64,000 bases of DNA from Aporrectodea caliginosa. Taxonomy: Eukaryota > Annelida > Clitellata > Crassiclitellata > Lumbricidae. This document shows, piece by piece, positions 45,326 through 57,690 of the stretch. The DNA lies in contig JACEVL010000342.1 of the NCBI GenBank assembly GCA_020284085.1, forward strand, positions 310,001-374,000, in the 5' to 3' direction. The notes beneath the pieces were generated by a model that saw only the letters and a list, made by a program, of their open reading frames with translations, made no database searches and was not told where the DNA came from. A program made the position numbers and the translations under genes. Position 1 is the stretch's first letter; each line of letters opens with the position of its first letter.

Positions 45326-46403
45326 GTTCGAACTATAATTGCATTGGCTGGGAACACAAGTGGAACGGACATTTTTTAATATCTCGGAGGATTCACAGTA
45401 GATGACATTACCTTACATTTTATGCATTGCATTCCATTGCTCTACAGTCGTCATCCCTGACCTTATGGTATTTCGACCTACGCATTTCTGCATACAGATC
45501 TCAACGATGCTAATGTTTCGAAGGTAAAGCATCTGCGGCATAACTCCATTTCAGCTGGTAGCTTGAAACCCAACCCGTTTGTTAACCTAGCCAAACCGTG
45601 CTCATTTAACCCCTCCCAACTAGTAACTATGCACCAGCTCCTGTCACCTAACCCCTCTAAGCTACTAATCTTAAAGTAGCTTCAACGCCTCCACGTGACC
45701 CGATGCAGCTGCTCACATGACCGGGGGGTCATGCCCTTGTCGTCCGATCGGTCATAGTCCTTCCAAGTGCCCTCCCTCGTGGTTCTCGTATCTCCCTTTC
45801 GAGTAGCATCGTGGAATCTCTCCGCTGATGACATTACAGTATAACGATAGGAAACTGTAAAGTATAAAACCGGTTTACACTGTAATATAAAAGTCCTAAA
45901 ACCTATCGCCCAAGGGAAACGAGATATTCAGCATTTTGCAAATAATACATACATCAGATAGAGATATAGTCTGAGACAGACAGATAGGCAAACATACAGA
46001 CAGAAATTGTAAGGGACGGAAGCAGAAATATAGACAGACAGTAGGCACGGAGGCAGAGAGAGTCTACTTCTCGAAGACCAACTCCGATTTCTCCCCTTCT
46101 CCTACCCATCTTCTCGTTTAAAATCCTAGACACCATCCATCGTAGCTGTCTGACTGTCTTCCTGCCTGACCACTCGATCATGACCGTGAACAGATTCTGA
46201 ACATATATCACCCGATTTTGTTTTGACTGAGCGCCTGTGAAAGAGGTCGATTGGGTAGCCAAACTTATTAGGGCGCTGTTTAAATCTGTTAAAATTGAGA
46301 TCGACGTCAACGGCCCTGGAAACTGTAAGATGTCGCTAAACATTAGATTATGCTTTGGTTTCGTTAGACACCTTTAAAACGCTCTCAACCGACGATATAA
46401 ATA

Positions 46404-46518
46404 CAAATACTCTGCCACTGTTTGTACTCTGACAGTGACAGTCCCAAGCCTGTTTAAAGGAGGAGGGCTACGCTAATGGTCTTTGTTGCCACACAGTGTC
46501 GTTAAACAGTAATAAGCA
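46404..46518 (+). repeat. Type B short retroposon with 9-bp target duplication
   Basis: ATATAAATA at 46395-46403 and 46519-46527. Body has the 5' hairpin CCACTGTT...GACAGTG, the CCCAAGCC linker and the CAGTGTCGTTAAAC end. Confidence 0.8.
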
Positions 46519-48346
46519 ATATAAATAAGAGGGACTGCGAGTCATCGCTATATTGATGACCTTTTCAATTATTGTATTATTATACCATCTGAACCATAGA
46601 GATGTATAATATATAAATATATAACTAGAGCCCGCATCTACCATCTATGGTGAGGCTGTGACCCTTAAGCTAGGCAAGCTAGGCATAGAGGTGTATAATA
46701 TAAATCGACGTCATCATCGACGTGAAATGCGTGGACACGTCACCAGTTATGTTAATGAGCGCTGGCTAAATTGTGTAGTGTGTGGATATAGCAACTTATT
46801 AAAGCCCGAAAACGTAGCCGCTGGAATATTATTTAATGGATAAGTTGTTATTTTGTGTCTTTTGAATTTTTTTAAGGCGTAAGCTTCGAAAAGAAATCAA
46901 AGTCTCGCTTAAGCTTGACTGCGTCCATGAATTTCAACCAATCAAAACGCGTCATTTCAATTTCCATTAACTGCGGAACTCTCTTTAAGGTGTTATTATA
47001 TCTATGGTTGTGGCTTCAAAAATTAGCGAAGGGAATATGCGTCATGTACCCTCTAGCGTTAATAAAATATATCTCATTGATCTGAACGGAGATCGCTCTT
47101 TAGAATAATAACACACCTCTTTTAATTAAGATATGTGCAGTATAAGTAAAAGCAGCCGAGAGGTTCTGCATGCTGCCACCTTCTGCTACACTGTGTCGAA
47201 AAACAGCAACTAAACAACCAATTGCCAATTATATTAAAATACATAATGAGCTGTATTATGTTCTATGAAAGGTGAGAACTGTTCAAAATAATTTCTGCCG
47301 ACATCAACGGCCTTTGTTATCATCATCATAAGATGTCGATAAACTCTCATCGCTACAGTCTTTACTGGTTCGAAGTGATTGTAAGGTGAAGTTAACTTGA
47401 AAGGCTGTGGTAGCCAAACGTAACATGCATTTGAACACTGTTAACTATTAATAACTTGTCTCAGTAAATCGAACCGACCTTGCTCACTTTGCCTACCTAT
47501 TGATTCTGTTTTGACTGAACGCCGGTGATTGAGTTCGTGCGAGGGACTAAATAACGGTTTCTTCTGTGATTTGATGGGTTTGCAGGCACTCTTGGCTATC
47601 TGTCTCCTGAGGTTTTTACTAGATTCTGACCTTTTATGCCCGCTTATCGATTTTGTTTTGACTGAGCTCCTGTGAATAATCTAACTAGGCGATTTAGCTT
47701 AATTGAACGCTCTTTAAATATCGAGATTACATTAATTCTGGTAAGGTAAATTCGTTATCAACAGCTTCGAGAGTCGTAAGATATGGCTAAACAATGGATA
47801 ATGCGATTGTCTCGTCAACACCTTTAAAACGCATATGGTCGATGTTACATATTCGTCAAAATCATTTAATTGCTAATAATTACGTCCCAAACAAGCATTT
47901 AATTGTAATTATTGTAGAACTCTGACACTGCTTAAACTGAAACTACAACAACAATATTATTGCTGGATGAAAGTCAAATCATCGCTACGAGCAGTGGCGG
48001 AGTTAGTATTGGATTTGATCTAAGATTTTATGGACACGGTATCCGATTGGATTAATGTATGCCTTGAAACGTGTAGAGTAAGGGTTCAGACTCATCATCT
48101 GAGCTGAGACGGTTACTGTGTAGGGGACCTTTAGTAAGTTTTTTTACTCACGATTGTTCAGCTCCATCGATGCATGTTCGCTATACAGCTGGTGGCTAAT
48201 AAATGCACAAAATATAGTATGATTATGCTTTGCGCGACAATCCCAAGATGTCGCTAAGCATTAGATAATGGAGTGATCGTCTTAAACACCAACAACGCCT
48301 ATTCTTCGCATGCTATAAATTCAGTCAATTCGTTTAATAAAAAATT

Positions 48347-48525
48347 TAAGAGCTGTAATATGCCAAAACTAATCTTTGTCGGCGGCAACGGCCAATGTTG
48401 TCATAAGCTGCCGTTAAACTGGGAAACCAACCAATAAAAAATAATAAGAGCTGTAATATGCCAAACTAATCTTTGTCGGCGGCAACGGCCTATGTTGTCA
48501 TAAGCTGCCGTTAAACTGTGGACAC
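48347..48525 (+). repeat. Two tandem type D short retroposons
   Basis: About 98-base unit repeated twice: GAGCTGTAATATGCCAAA to CTGCCGTTAAACTG, separated by an A-rich stretch. Stems CGGCGG/CTGCCG in both. Confidence 0.75.
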
Positions 48526-48539
48526 ACAATGAAAAAAAG

Positions 48540-48960
48540 TTTGAAAATTTAAAAATATAAATTTCATCTAATAATTTCATGTTTTGTAAACTTCATAATT
48601 ACAGGTTTTGTAAACTTGAAACCAATGCTGTTATATCATTGAATAGCTGAATTGATATCTCGTGTACATTATTGCTGTTTATCAGGAATCTTTTCATTTT
48701 ACATTAAAAATTTATGTGTGATAATTGCTGAAAAACAGTGTATAATTTTCCTGAAAGACCGTCTTACAGTATGTTATCTTATGCAAGTAACATTGAAATT
48801 AGTATCTGAACTAAAATATTATGCTACTAAACAATGAATATTAGTGACATTGTAAAGTACTGTTTATGCCTTTAACTCTATCAATTTTGTTTCAACTGTA
48901 TTGTACATAATTTTGAATTGTCGTCAACGGCCTTTTATGTCATATGATGACGTTAAACCA
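48540..48960 (+). mobile_element. 3' end of a second I-group LINE
   Basis: Matches 35440-35596: AAACAATGAA and TAGTGACATTG-like stretches, then GTCGTC (48920-48925) pairing with GATGAC (48946-48951), then GTTAAACC. The coding part is absent. Confidence 0.7.
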
Positions 48961-48980
48961 TGGATTAAAAAAATCAGTAG

Positions 48981-49097
48981 AAAACTCCGTCACTGTTCGC
49001 TTTCTGACAGTGCCCATCCCAAGCCTGGATAAAGGAGGGGGAGACGCTTATGGTCTCTCTTACCACACAGTGTCGTTAAACTGAAACTGCTACTACT
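48981..49097 (+). repeat. Type B short retroposon with 9-bp target duplication
   Basis: AATCAGTAG at 48972-48980 and 49098-49106. Inserted a few bases after the A-rich tail of the LINE end at 48540-48960. 117-bp body with (ACT)n tail. Confidence 0.85.
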
Positions 49098-50627
49098 AAT
49101 CAGTAGTTAAACCATGCAGCTCATAGAGTAAGGTCGACGCTAAGTTTCTTGTTGGCCACAAAATTGCGATAAAGAACTGAACAAAAACTGTCTACCATCG
49201 GGTGGTGGCAGTCCGAAATTTCGATAACGGAGGAGGGCGACGCTGATCAATTACGCTATTACACAGCGTCGTTCAACTTGGTATAGGAATAGGGGCCTAC
49301 ATGAAAGAAAATATCGTCAAATGCTGCATCGTTAAACAGAAAATGGCTCTACTGATGAAAATATAATTATCTAATTTCATATCTAATTAGAATATAAATC
49401 AAAGGTCGATGTAATTGCCATTGACAGCGACAAAGTGTCGCCAAACAATGAATAATACAGTATGCATCTTAGACACCTTTGAAATGCATACTTCCGATTT
49501 CATAAATTCAGCAATTAGTTCAAATGATAGAATCTGTCAAATACAGAAATATACGTAGAGTATATTAGAAGTCACAGGTCTTGGTGGCCATTTAATGGTT
49601 ATAAACAACGGGTGAAATGTCTGCCATTGGATGGCGGCGCTTAATAAATGGGTAATAATTTAGTAAGTGTACCGATCGTAATAATAGTAATAATAAATAA
49701 TAGGATGGAATTCGAATGTACAGAGGTTTGAGCTCGAGTTGATTACTGAATGGTATTTAGAATGCATTCAGGATAGTACTCGAAATGTGATTTTAAGATG
49801 TATCTGGAATAAATGACTGGATCTAGGAATGAAACACTCCACATTACCATAACTTACCACACTGCCTCTTCCCTTCCCTCCCTTTCCATTTCCTATTCTT
49901 TTCTTTCTGATCTAATATTTCTCTCTGGTAACCGGACTTGGAGCTATATACTAACATGTTTAAAAAAACGAGACAATCTAGATTTATCCTGAAACTATTC
50001 CTAGAACCAGTCCAGATATTCCAGAACCATTGCTCGTTAAACAACATCTTCTGGTCGCAAAAGACCGTTAACGTTGACCTTACCCAACTATTCTACATGC
50101 ATATTTAAACCATTGGAAAACTATTCTGAATCCATTCCAAATACCATTCAAGAACCAACTCAGTTATGAAATGACTGTTTTTTTAGTTCTCGCAAATTCC
50201 ATGTTCCAACGATTTGCTGTGTTTGTAGTGTTTCAGGCGAAGCTCACCAGGTGGACGCTGGTGTTCTACGTAACAGACAAATAGTCGTAGTCTGGAGACC
50301 CTTTGTCCGTTTCAAGAGGACACTCCTCCTCCCAGCACAGCTTCCAGACGTCAAGAGACCATTTCCATCACTAGTCACCAGGCGGAGACACTGCTCGATC
50401 AGTTTCCGTTTAAATAATCTTATTGATTTTGATCTAGTATTTGTTTGACACTAGGCGATTGGATGGTGTGCTTGCCATGTAACGATGAGAATACGAGTTC
50501 GAGACTCCTCAGCCATTGTGTAGGACCTGTAGCAAGTCCGTCACTCGCAATTGCTCTGCGCTACCGATTGATGCTTTGTCAAGAGACAGTGGCGCTTAAT
50601 AAATGCACGGTACGCCAATCCATAGAT

Positions 50628-50722
50628 GTCGCTAAATAATGGATAATACATTAATTTTGCGCTTCTTAAACACCTTTAAAACGCATTCTTTCCAAGCTAT
50701 AAATTCAGCCAATGCGTTCAAT
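50628..50722 (+). repeat. Type C short retroposon
   Basis: GATGTCGCTAAATAATGGAT, then CTTAAACACCTTTAAAACGC, then CTATAAATTCAGCCAATGCG. Other clear copies are at 39281-39352, 49435-49510, 53530-53645 and 60805-60880 (+), and 37318-37425 and 62340-62420 (-). Confidence 0.65.
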
Positions 50723-51261
50723 CCCTACATTTGAAGCTGCTTATCAACATTCATAGGGTAAGAGCGACGTAAACGGTCCTTAGCGGCCACAAAATTATGT
50801 AACGAATCCGAATAATGGGAGTCAGAAATGAAATGCTTCATAACTTTAAAGGAGGCCGTTTCTTAACGAGCCAAATCCAGGCTTCTGTGTGAACTATGTA
50901 GTATTTCGTAATGTATTTATTATAGCGCCTCTTTATAAAACCAAATCAAGTCGCAATCAGGTCAACTTCCATAAGATCCATTCCCTAAGACAGAGAGGCA
51001 GCGAATGGTGGATAAGCAATTGAATATCGTTAAAGTCTGGATCATTATTGTTGTAGTTTGAAAAAGTGTTAAGTTGACAATGAAATGATATAAACGATTG
51101 AACAGAACGAACAGACTGACCAGAAGTGTTGTGGCTAGCTAGAGTCCAATGTTTCGTAAAAGTAACGCACGAATTGGTTCCTTGTATTGTATTGTAATGT
51201 ATCTATCAATTTATATAGCGCCTCTCGCAGTGCACACTAATCAGAGGCGCTTGATCTTCAT

Positions 51262-51475
51262 TTATTCATTCAGAGCATTTATCTAGCGCCTCTTCAAGAA
51301 ACCATTCAGAAGCGATCTTCCTGCTAACAGCGTAGTCACTATAGCTGTGTTGGCTCTGGGGCACAATTGGAGCCCACATAAAGAAAGAAATTTCTGCCAT
51401 GGCAGGTATTTGAACCCCTGAACTTTCGGGTGAAAGTGCAGCACTCTAACTGCTACACGATAGCGCACCCAAACA
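51262..51475 (-). repeat. tRNA-derived SINE with L2-type 3' tail
   Basis: On the minus strand GTGCGCTATCGTGTAGCAGT starts a tRNA-like head with CTTTCAC as anticodon loop and GGGGTTCAAATACC as B box. The body (GCCATGGCAGAAATTTCTTT, GAGCCAACACAGC) matches 31519-31725. The end is GAGGCGCTAGATAAATGCTC plus a GAATGAAT repeat, the tail used by CR1/L2 LINEs. Confidence 0.75.
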
Positions 51476-53380
51476 CAAGGTATAACTCAGCTTAATTGCT
51501 GCTTATCGACACTATGTCATAAAAAGATGACTATAGAGTCGCCCTTCTCCTTTCTCCAGGCTTCGCACTGGCACAACCACACGTAGGGCAGTGGCGGAGT
51601 ATTAAATGACTTGTATCATTGTTTAGCTGAACCTTGCGGATTCTAAGACAGTTTACGTCAATCTCACCGTGCATTCCATATGTGACTATGTTGGTTAATC
51701 TGTCGATATTTGCTTGTTTACTGTTTTACAACCACTGTGTGGTAACAGAGACCATTAGCGTCGCCCTCCTTCTTCATCCAGGCATGGGACTGGCGCTGAT
51801 AGAGTTCGATCAGTGGCGGAGTTATCTGGTGAGAAAACAAAGCTGACGAATAATATACATGTAGAAGGGCCACTATAATCATTTGAAAGGTGTCTAAGGA
51901 GAGCATTTAAATGTCCAGCGTTTAACGCTGTCTAGCGACTTCCAGAGCTGGTGTAGACGTCGATCCTAACTTACCCACAAGATTGTCGATCACGATACTG
52001 ATTAAATGTCAAGAATTTGATGACGGGGTTTGGTTATTTTTTGCTTAATTTGATTTAGATAGCACGTCTTCACATAATCAGAAGCGCTCTCTGCGCTAGC
52101 CATAGCGATTTTAAAGCAGAACCAAAACGTGTATTTGTATCCCGACCTCTCCGTTGAAATTCTAGCACGTTGACCACTAGACCATAACGTAAAAGGAAGG
52201 TTAATACCCTTTCAACTTGCCCATAAAAATACGATGGCGCCCAAATGAGTTGCTGACAACGTGGAAAGAAGCTGAGTCATTGTTTAACTGAGCCTTTCGT
52301 ATTTCAAAGTCGTTCACGTCGACATAATGATTAATCCTTGCGTTCACTGAGCGGCAGAAAGCGACTGACGAATTTATAATGTCTATCGAAGGCGTATTAA
52401 AGGTGTCGAAGGAGAACATCGCATTGTCAAGTGTTTCACAGCATCTTTCATCGGGAAATCACTTTTTTATAAACTATTAGCCAGAAATGGACAAAAATCC
52501 ATTCCTGAAGAGAAAGCCTAGCGACCTCACAACATTGGACATGATCCCTCAAGCTCTCGGTTAATATTCAAGCACCATAACCAGCAGACCAGAGCGCATC
52601 TCGGTTTCTGGTTAGAACGGATGTCAATAGGCTACTCCATGAAAATCAGATATAACCCAACTGGGTTGGTTCGGAGAATAGTATTCACTGTATAGCTAAT
52701 CGTTGAGCATAGGGCCATTGACGTCAACTTCGCTGCACATTGCTGAACTGTGTATGTAAAGATCAATCGATGTAGTAGTAGTAATTTCAGTTTAATGACA
52801 CTGTGTGATGACAAATACCAATAGAGTCGTCCGCCTCAGCTGCTTAAAGGTGTATAATTAGAGCATTAATAGAGCATTAACTCTGTGCTGTTATCATAGC
52901 GACTGTAAGATTCATTAAGAACATAAATATCATATGTAAGAAAACAGTAGTTTTGAATCCGATCTCTCGTTTTATATTCCAACGCTTTAATAACTAGAGT
53001 GACTACACCATAGCTCATATCGGTTACAACTGAAACGGAGGTTAATACCGTTTCACCATGCCCATAAATATACGACGGCACCCAAATGGGTTTCTGACTA
53101 CTCAGAATGATCTAGAGTCCATTGCTGATTGGATTGGATCCACAGTGTAACGGCAGCTTATGACAACATAGGCCGTTTCCGCCGAAAAAGATTATTTTTG
53201 GCATATTGCAGCTCAATATATTATTTATTGTAGATGTCCGATGCGTACGCCTTGTCGTGGCGAAGGAGCTTCAGCCTATTCTGACTTCTGGCCAAGTGGA
53301 GACGAGAGTCGGCGACCAAGTATGCAAGGGCGAAAGTACCTACGCCACTGAAAGTCCGTAATTTGCACATTCGTGCTTAG

Positions 53381-54560
53381 TGCCAGCCTGTGCCAGTCCC
53401 AAGCCTGCCTGAAGGAGGAGGGCGACGCTAATGGTCTATCTTATTACACTGTATCGTAGGACTTAAATACTACTACTACTAATCGCCAGACAAACATTAC
53501 ATCTCTTTTATAAAGTAATTTCGACTTTTGTGGTCCTTGGCAGCCACAAGATGTCGCTTAACAATTAATTATATAGTGGTCGTCTTAGACACCTTTAAAA
53601 CGCTTCCTTAAGTCGCTATAAATTCAGCAAATGCGTTTATCGGTGGATTAATCCTTGTCTGCATCCTACATTACCTTACGTCGATTGATGCCTTCTTCAT
53701 CACTACAACGACTCTATAATAGAAGTCATTCAGATTAGATTAGAATAAATCAAATTAAGTAAGTAAGTTTTGTTAAACCAGTTGCAATGCATATCCTCAA
53801 TTTGTTGTACATGTCATACATCTATACAGAGTATCACATTCTTATTATAAACGACCTGCGTGTGAGATTGACCGCTTGTGGAATAAAACGGTTTATAATA
53901 TATAGCCTCCGGATTAGATTAGATTAGATTAGATTAGATTAGATTAGATTAGATTAGATTAGATTAGATTATTATTAGATTAGATTAGATTAGATTAGAT
54001 TGGATTGGATAATATTACTGTCTCTTTGATTCAGAATTAGCCCCTCAATGAAAGGGACCATCGAAGTCATAGAAGTTATTCAGATACATGTACGATTACC
54101 AACCTCTGCCTGAGATGAGTATTTGTGACTTGGACCTTCGAGTGATGCTCTGTGAAGACGGGCGCTATAGAAGTCGAAGCTACATTAGCTGTTGTCTTGT
54201 CTGCGCCTGATATTATAACGTTACCTTAACTTACCTTTACTAATGTAGACTTAGCTTTGTTAACCCTTCCTTACCTTGTCTTTATTTACCTTTATGCGCC
54301 TTGCTTGTGCTTACACATTCACATTGCCTTCCCTACCTTGCCTCACTTACCTTAGTGCCTGACATTATCTTAATTAACTTACCTTGCCTTACAGGTTACC
54401 TTCTTCCCTTGCCCGACCTGATCAATGATAAGGCAAGTGAATTAAGACAAGCTCTGGTAATTTAAGTAATGTAATGAAAGGTGGGATAGAGTAAAGTAAG
54501 TTAATGTCAGGTACTTTCTAGTCAGGTAAGGCAAGGTGTGGCCTGACCTTTCTTTGACGT
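53381..54560. repeat. Compound repeat, copy i
   Basis: Order: type B retroposon, type C retroposon, CGACCTGCGTG block, ATTAG array, GACGGGCGCTATAGAAGTCG block, CCTTA-rich tract, then a 130-bp block in the opposite orientation to copy iii. Confidence 0.7.
53915..54007. repeat. (ATTAG)n pentanucleotide array
   Basis: About 18 GATTA units with one short interruption. Shorter ATTAG clusters occur at 55380-55520, 56940-57060 and 59340-59830. It is not the telomeric TTAGGG repeat. Confidence 0.9.
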
Positions 54561-54689
54561 AATAAAACAGTTTTCCTTTTCCTATTGCCATTTAGAGCCG
54601 CCAAGGGCCGTTAACGTCTTCCTTACCTTCTGGTGGCGGAGACGAGGATCATTGACCAAGTACGATTGGATCCAAAGTTTAACGCCACT

Positions 54690-55860
54690 GGACGTCCGTG
54701 CCGCCGACATCCGTGCTTAGTGCCAGCCGGTGCCAGTCCCAACCAATGATAAAAGCAGGAGGCTGACGCTAATGGTCTATGTTACGCGCTACAGTGTCGT
54801 AAGGAAGCGAAATCGCTACTACTACTAATCGCCAAATATACGTTACATCTCTGTCATAATAGTAAGGTCGACGTTAAGCGGTTATTATGACAAAGCCACA
54901 AGATGTCGCTTAACAATTAATGATATAGTGATCGTCTTAGACACCTTAACCGTCTCATCAGGAGGGTCGAATCTGTTCTCACTGCGTTACATCGCAAGCA
55001 CTCATCTAATAGGCGACCGGGTCCCACAACCCGCAGATAAAAGTCATTCAATTCCCTCTGTCAGAAACTGATCAAGCAGTGTCTCCACCTGGCGGCCAAT
55101 TATGAAAATAGTATCTTGATGTCTGGAAGCTATGATTAGATTTAGATCATATTAAATGAGATCGATTGACGCCAGGTTTCATTAGATCATAACAACGACT
55201 CAGATAGGAAAAGTCATTGATGATTAGATTAGAAGAATTAAGTAAGTAAGTCATTGAAGGTTAGATAACCAATGCAATGCATATCCGCAATTTGTTGTAC
55301 ATGTCATACATTTATACAGGATTTTATAACATTACTTATTAGTAAACGATCTGCGTGTGAGATTGTTACATAATGCTATAAAACGGTCAGACCATTAGAT
55401 TAGACGATTGGATTAGATCAGATTGGTTAGATTAGATAATGATTAGGTTATTAATGATTAGATTAGATTAGATTATGCATAGATTAGATTAGATTAGATA
55501 ATATGATTAGATTAAAATGATGGATTAAGATTGGATATAGATTACTATCTCCTTGATTAAGATTAGCTTCTCTAATGAAAGTGACCATCGACCTCACAGA
55601 CGTTATTCAGATGCATTACCAACCACTGCCTGAGTCGAGTATTTGTGACTTGGAGGTTCGAGTGATGATCTATGAAGACAGGCGCTGGGAAGTCGAAGCT
55701 ACAAAGCCGTTGTCTTGCCTGCGCCGGATATATAAAGTAATCCATTGATTACCTTTAATAATGTAGACTTAGCTTTGTATACCCTTCCTTAGCTTTGTCT
55801 TTGGTTACCTCTGTTTATCGTCGCTTCCCTTTATTCACCTTTTTGCACTTCACAAAGCGA
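54690..55860. repeat. Compound repeat, copy ii
   Basis: Same order as copy i, plus a tRNA-like head near 54950-55020 on the minus strand. Ends in the CCTTA-rich part near 55860. Confidence 0.65.
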
Positions 55861-56199
55861 ACACTGGCGGAGTTTAATTTCTCAGCCCAAGTTAGCAACC
55901 AAGTCATGGCCTCAATTTAGTCTTAATCGGGTCCTTACAAAAGTCAGGTTGCTTCCTACAGGTGCTATTAAGGTAAGCATCCTGGATTTCATCGCAGAGG
56001 ACTCATCATGATGTTACGGTGTACAGGCAACTACGTCAGTACAGTTCACGCAATCTCGACAGGTTGTCCTATACTCGGTTAAGCCTCGTAGAAAGGACCT
56101 GACGCCAATCTTACTCTCTAATGACGCAGCGTCGTTTAACAGGAATGTATGGAAATTAATTCTCTAATCTGATATCTAGTTAGGATGACCAAGTATAAG

Positions 56200-57690
56200 G
56201 TCGAATTACCTTGGCCACTGGAGTCCGCAAGGGGTGTCCGTGCTTAGTGCCAGCCGGTGTTCATCCCAACACCTGAAAAAAGCAGGAGGGCGACGCTCAT
56301 ATCTATGTTACTACACAGTGTCGTAAGACTTAAATACTCTACTTCAATCGCCAGATATACGTTACATCTCTGTTATAAAGTAAGGTCGACGTTAACGGTT
56401 CTTGCCGGCCACAAAATGGCTTAACAATTAATGATATAGTGGTCGTCTTAGGAACCTGCAAAACGCTTCCTTAAGTAATATTAATATAGCAAATGCCATA
56501 AATCGCTAGATCAATCCCGAATGAGTACATAATAGACAATTATTGCAAGGTGGAGTTGACTTAATGATAATTATAATAGTGATCGTCTTAGATACCTTCA
56601 AAACGGAGGCTTAACTCGATATAAATTAATTGAAATGCGTTTTATCGCTAATCTCATCCTGCCTTGTCTAGCATACACAACCTTACGTCGATTGACGCCT
56701 TGTTCACGAACTCCTAACAACGACACTATTGTAGAAGACCAGTTCATATTAGATTAGATTGAATTAAAGTACTAGTAAGTATATTCTTCATTTAACCAGC
56801 TGCAATGCGAGGATCCGCAATTTGTTGAACATGTCATACATTTTTGTACAGTGCATAGCTTATAACATACTTATTACAAACGACCTGCGTGCAGAGTGGA
56901 TACTTATGCCATAAATACATTCATATAGTCTCCGGCATACATAGATTAGATTGATTAGATTAGATTAGACCAGATTGCAACGGCTTTAGATCAGGGCATA
57001 GATTAGATTAGATTAGATTAGATTAGCGTCGCCATTGGTTTTAAATGTAGATTAGATTCGAGGGCGATACAATCACTGTCTCCTTGATTAAGAATTAGCT
57101 TCCTCTAATGAAAGCGACGATCGACGGACGTTATTCAGATGCGATTACCAACCACAGCCTGAGATTGACTATTTGTGACCTTGGATCTTCGAGTGCTGCT
57201 CTATGAAGACGGGCGCTATAGAAGTCGAAGCTACATTGCCCGTTGTCTTGCCTACGCTTCTAAGGACAGCTACGAGACATTACCTTAGACTTGCTTACCT
57301 TTTATAATGTAGACTTAGCTTTGTTTACTCTTCCTAACTTTGTCTTTGTTTACCTATGTTTACCTTGCTTCCCTTGATGCGCCTTGCATTGTACTTACTC
57401 ATTAAATTACCTTGTCTTACTTACCTCAGTGACTGACATTATCTTGAATGTATTACCTAGCCTTACAAGAATTCACCTGACTTTTCCTTAAGTTGCCTTG
57501 TCTTGCTTTCTTCCCGACCTGACCGTATTTAACCCGGGTCGGGTAAGCAAAGAAAGGTCAGGTCACAGCTTGCCTTACCTGACTAGAAAGTACCTGACAT
57601 TAACTTACTTTACTTTATCCTATCTTTCATTACATTACTTAAATTACCAGAGCTTAACTTACTTGACTTGTCTTATTATTGGTCTGATTT
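56200..57690. repeat. Compound repeat, copy iii
   Basis: Contains all blocks, including the CCTTA-rich tract at 57280-57500 and the terminal block 57548-57680 that is inverted in copy i. Confidence 0.7.

Larger units (their letters stand above)
44501..48539. repeat. Retroposon mosaic; no gene confirmed
   Basis: Contains a hairpin-tailed copy (44651-44700), an L2-type retroposon tail ending at 45325, a CAGA/GACA-rich tract at 45960-46065, a type B copy (46404-46518), another hairpin-tailed copy (47290-47350) and tandem type D copies (48347-48525). The 61-codon frame at 46658-46843 has no recognisable domain. Confidence 0.5.
49107..53380. repeat. Short-retroposon mosaic; no gene seen
   Basis: Type A/C copies at 49128-49275 and 50628-50722, minus-strand tRNA-like heads near 52130-52190 and 52950-53010, type B minus copies near 51500-51620, 51718-51830 and 52765-52840, and an inverted type D copy at 53145-53215. 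Confidence 0.6.

Noticed and set aside
46658..46843. 61-codon frame with two close cysteines
   Set aside because: Could be a small exon, but no matching partner exon, splice context or family was recognised.
53915..54007. Interstitial telomere repeat
   Set aside because: The unit is ATTAG (five bases), not TTAGGG.
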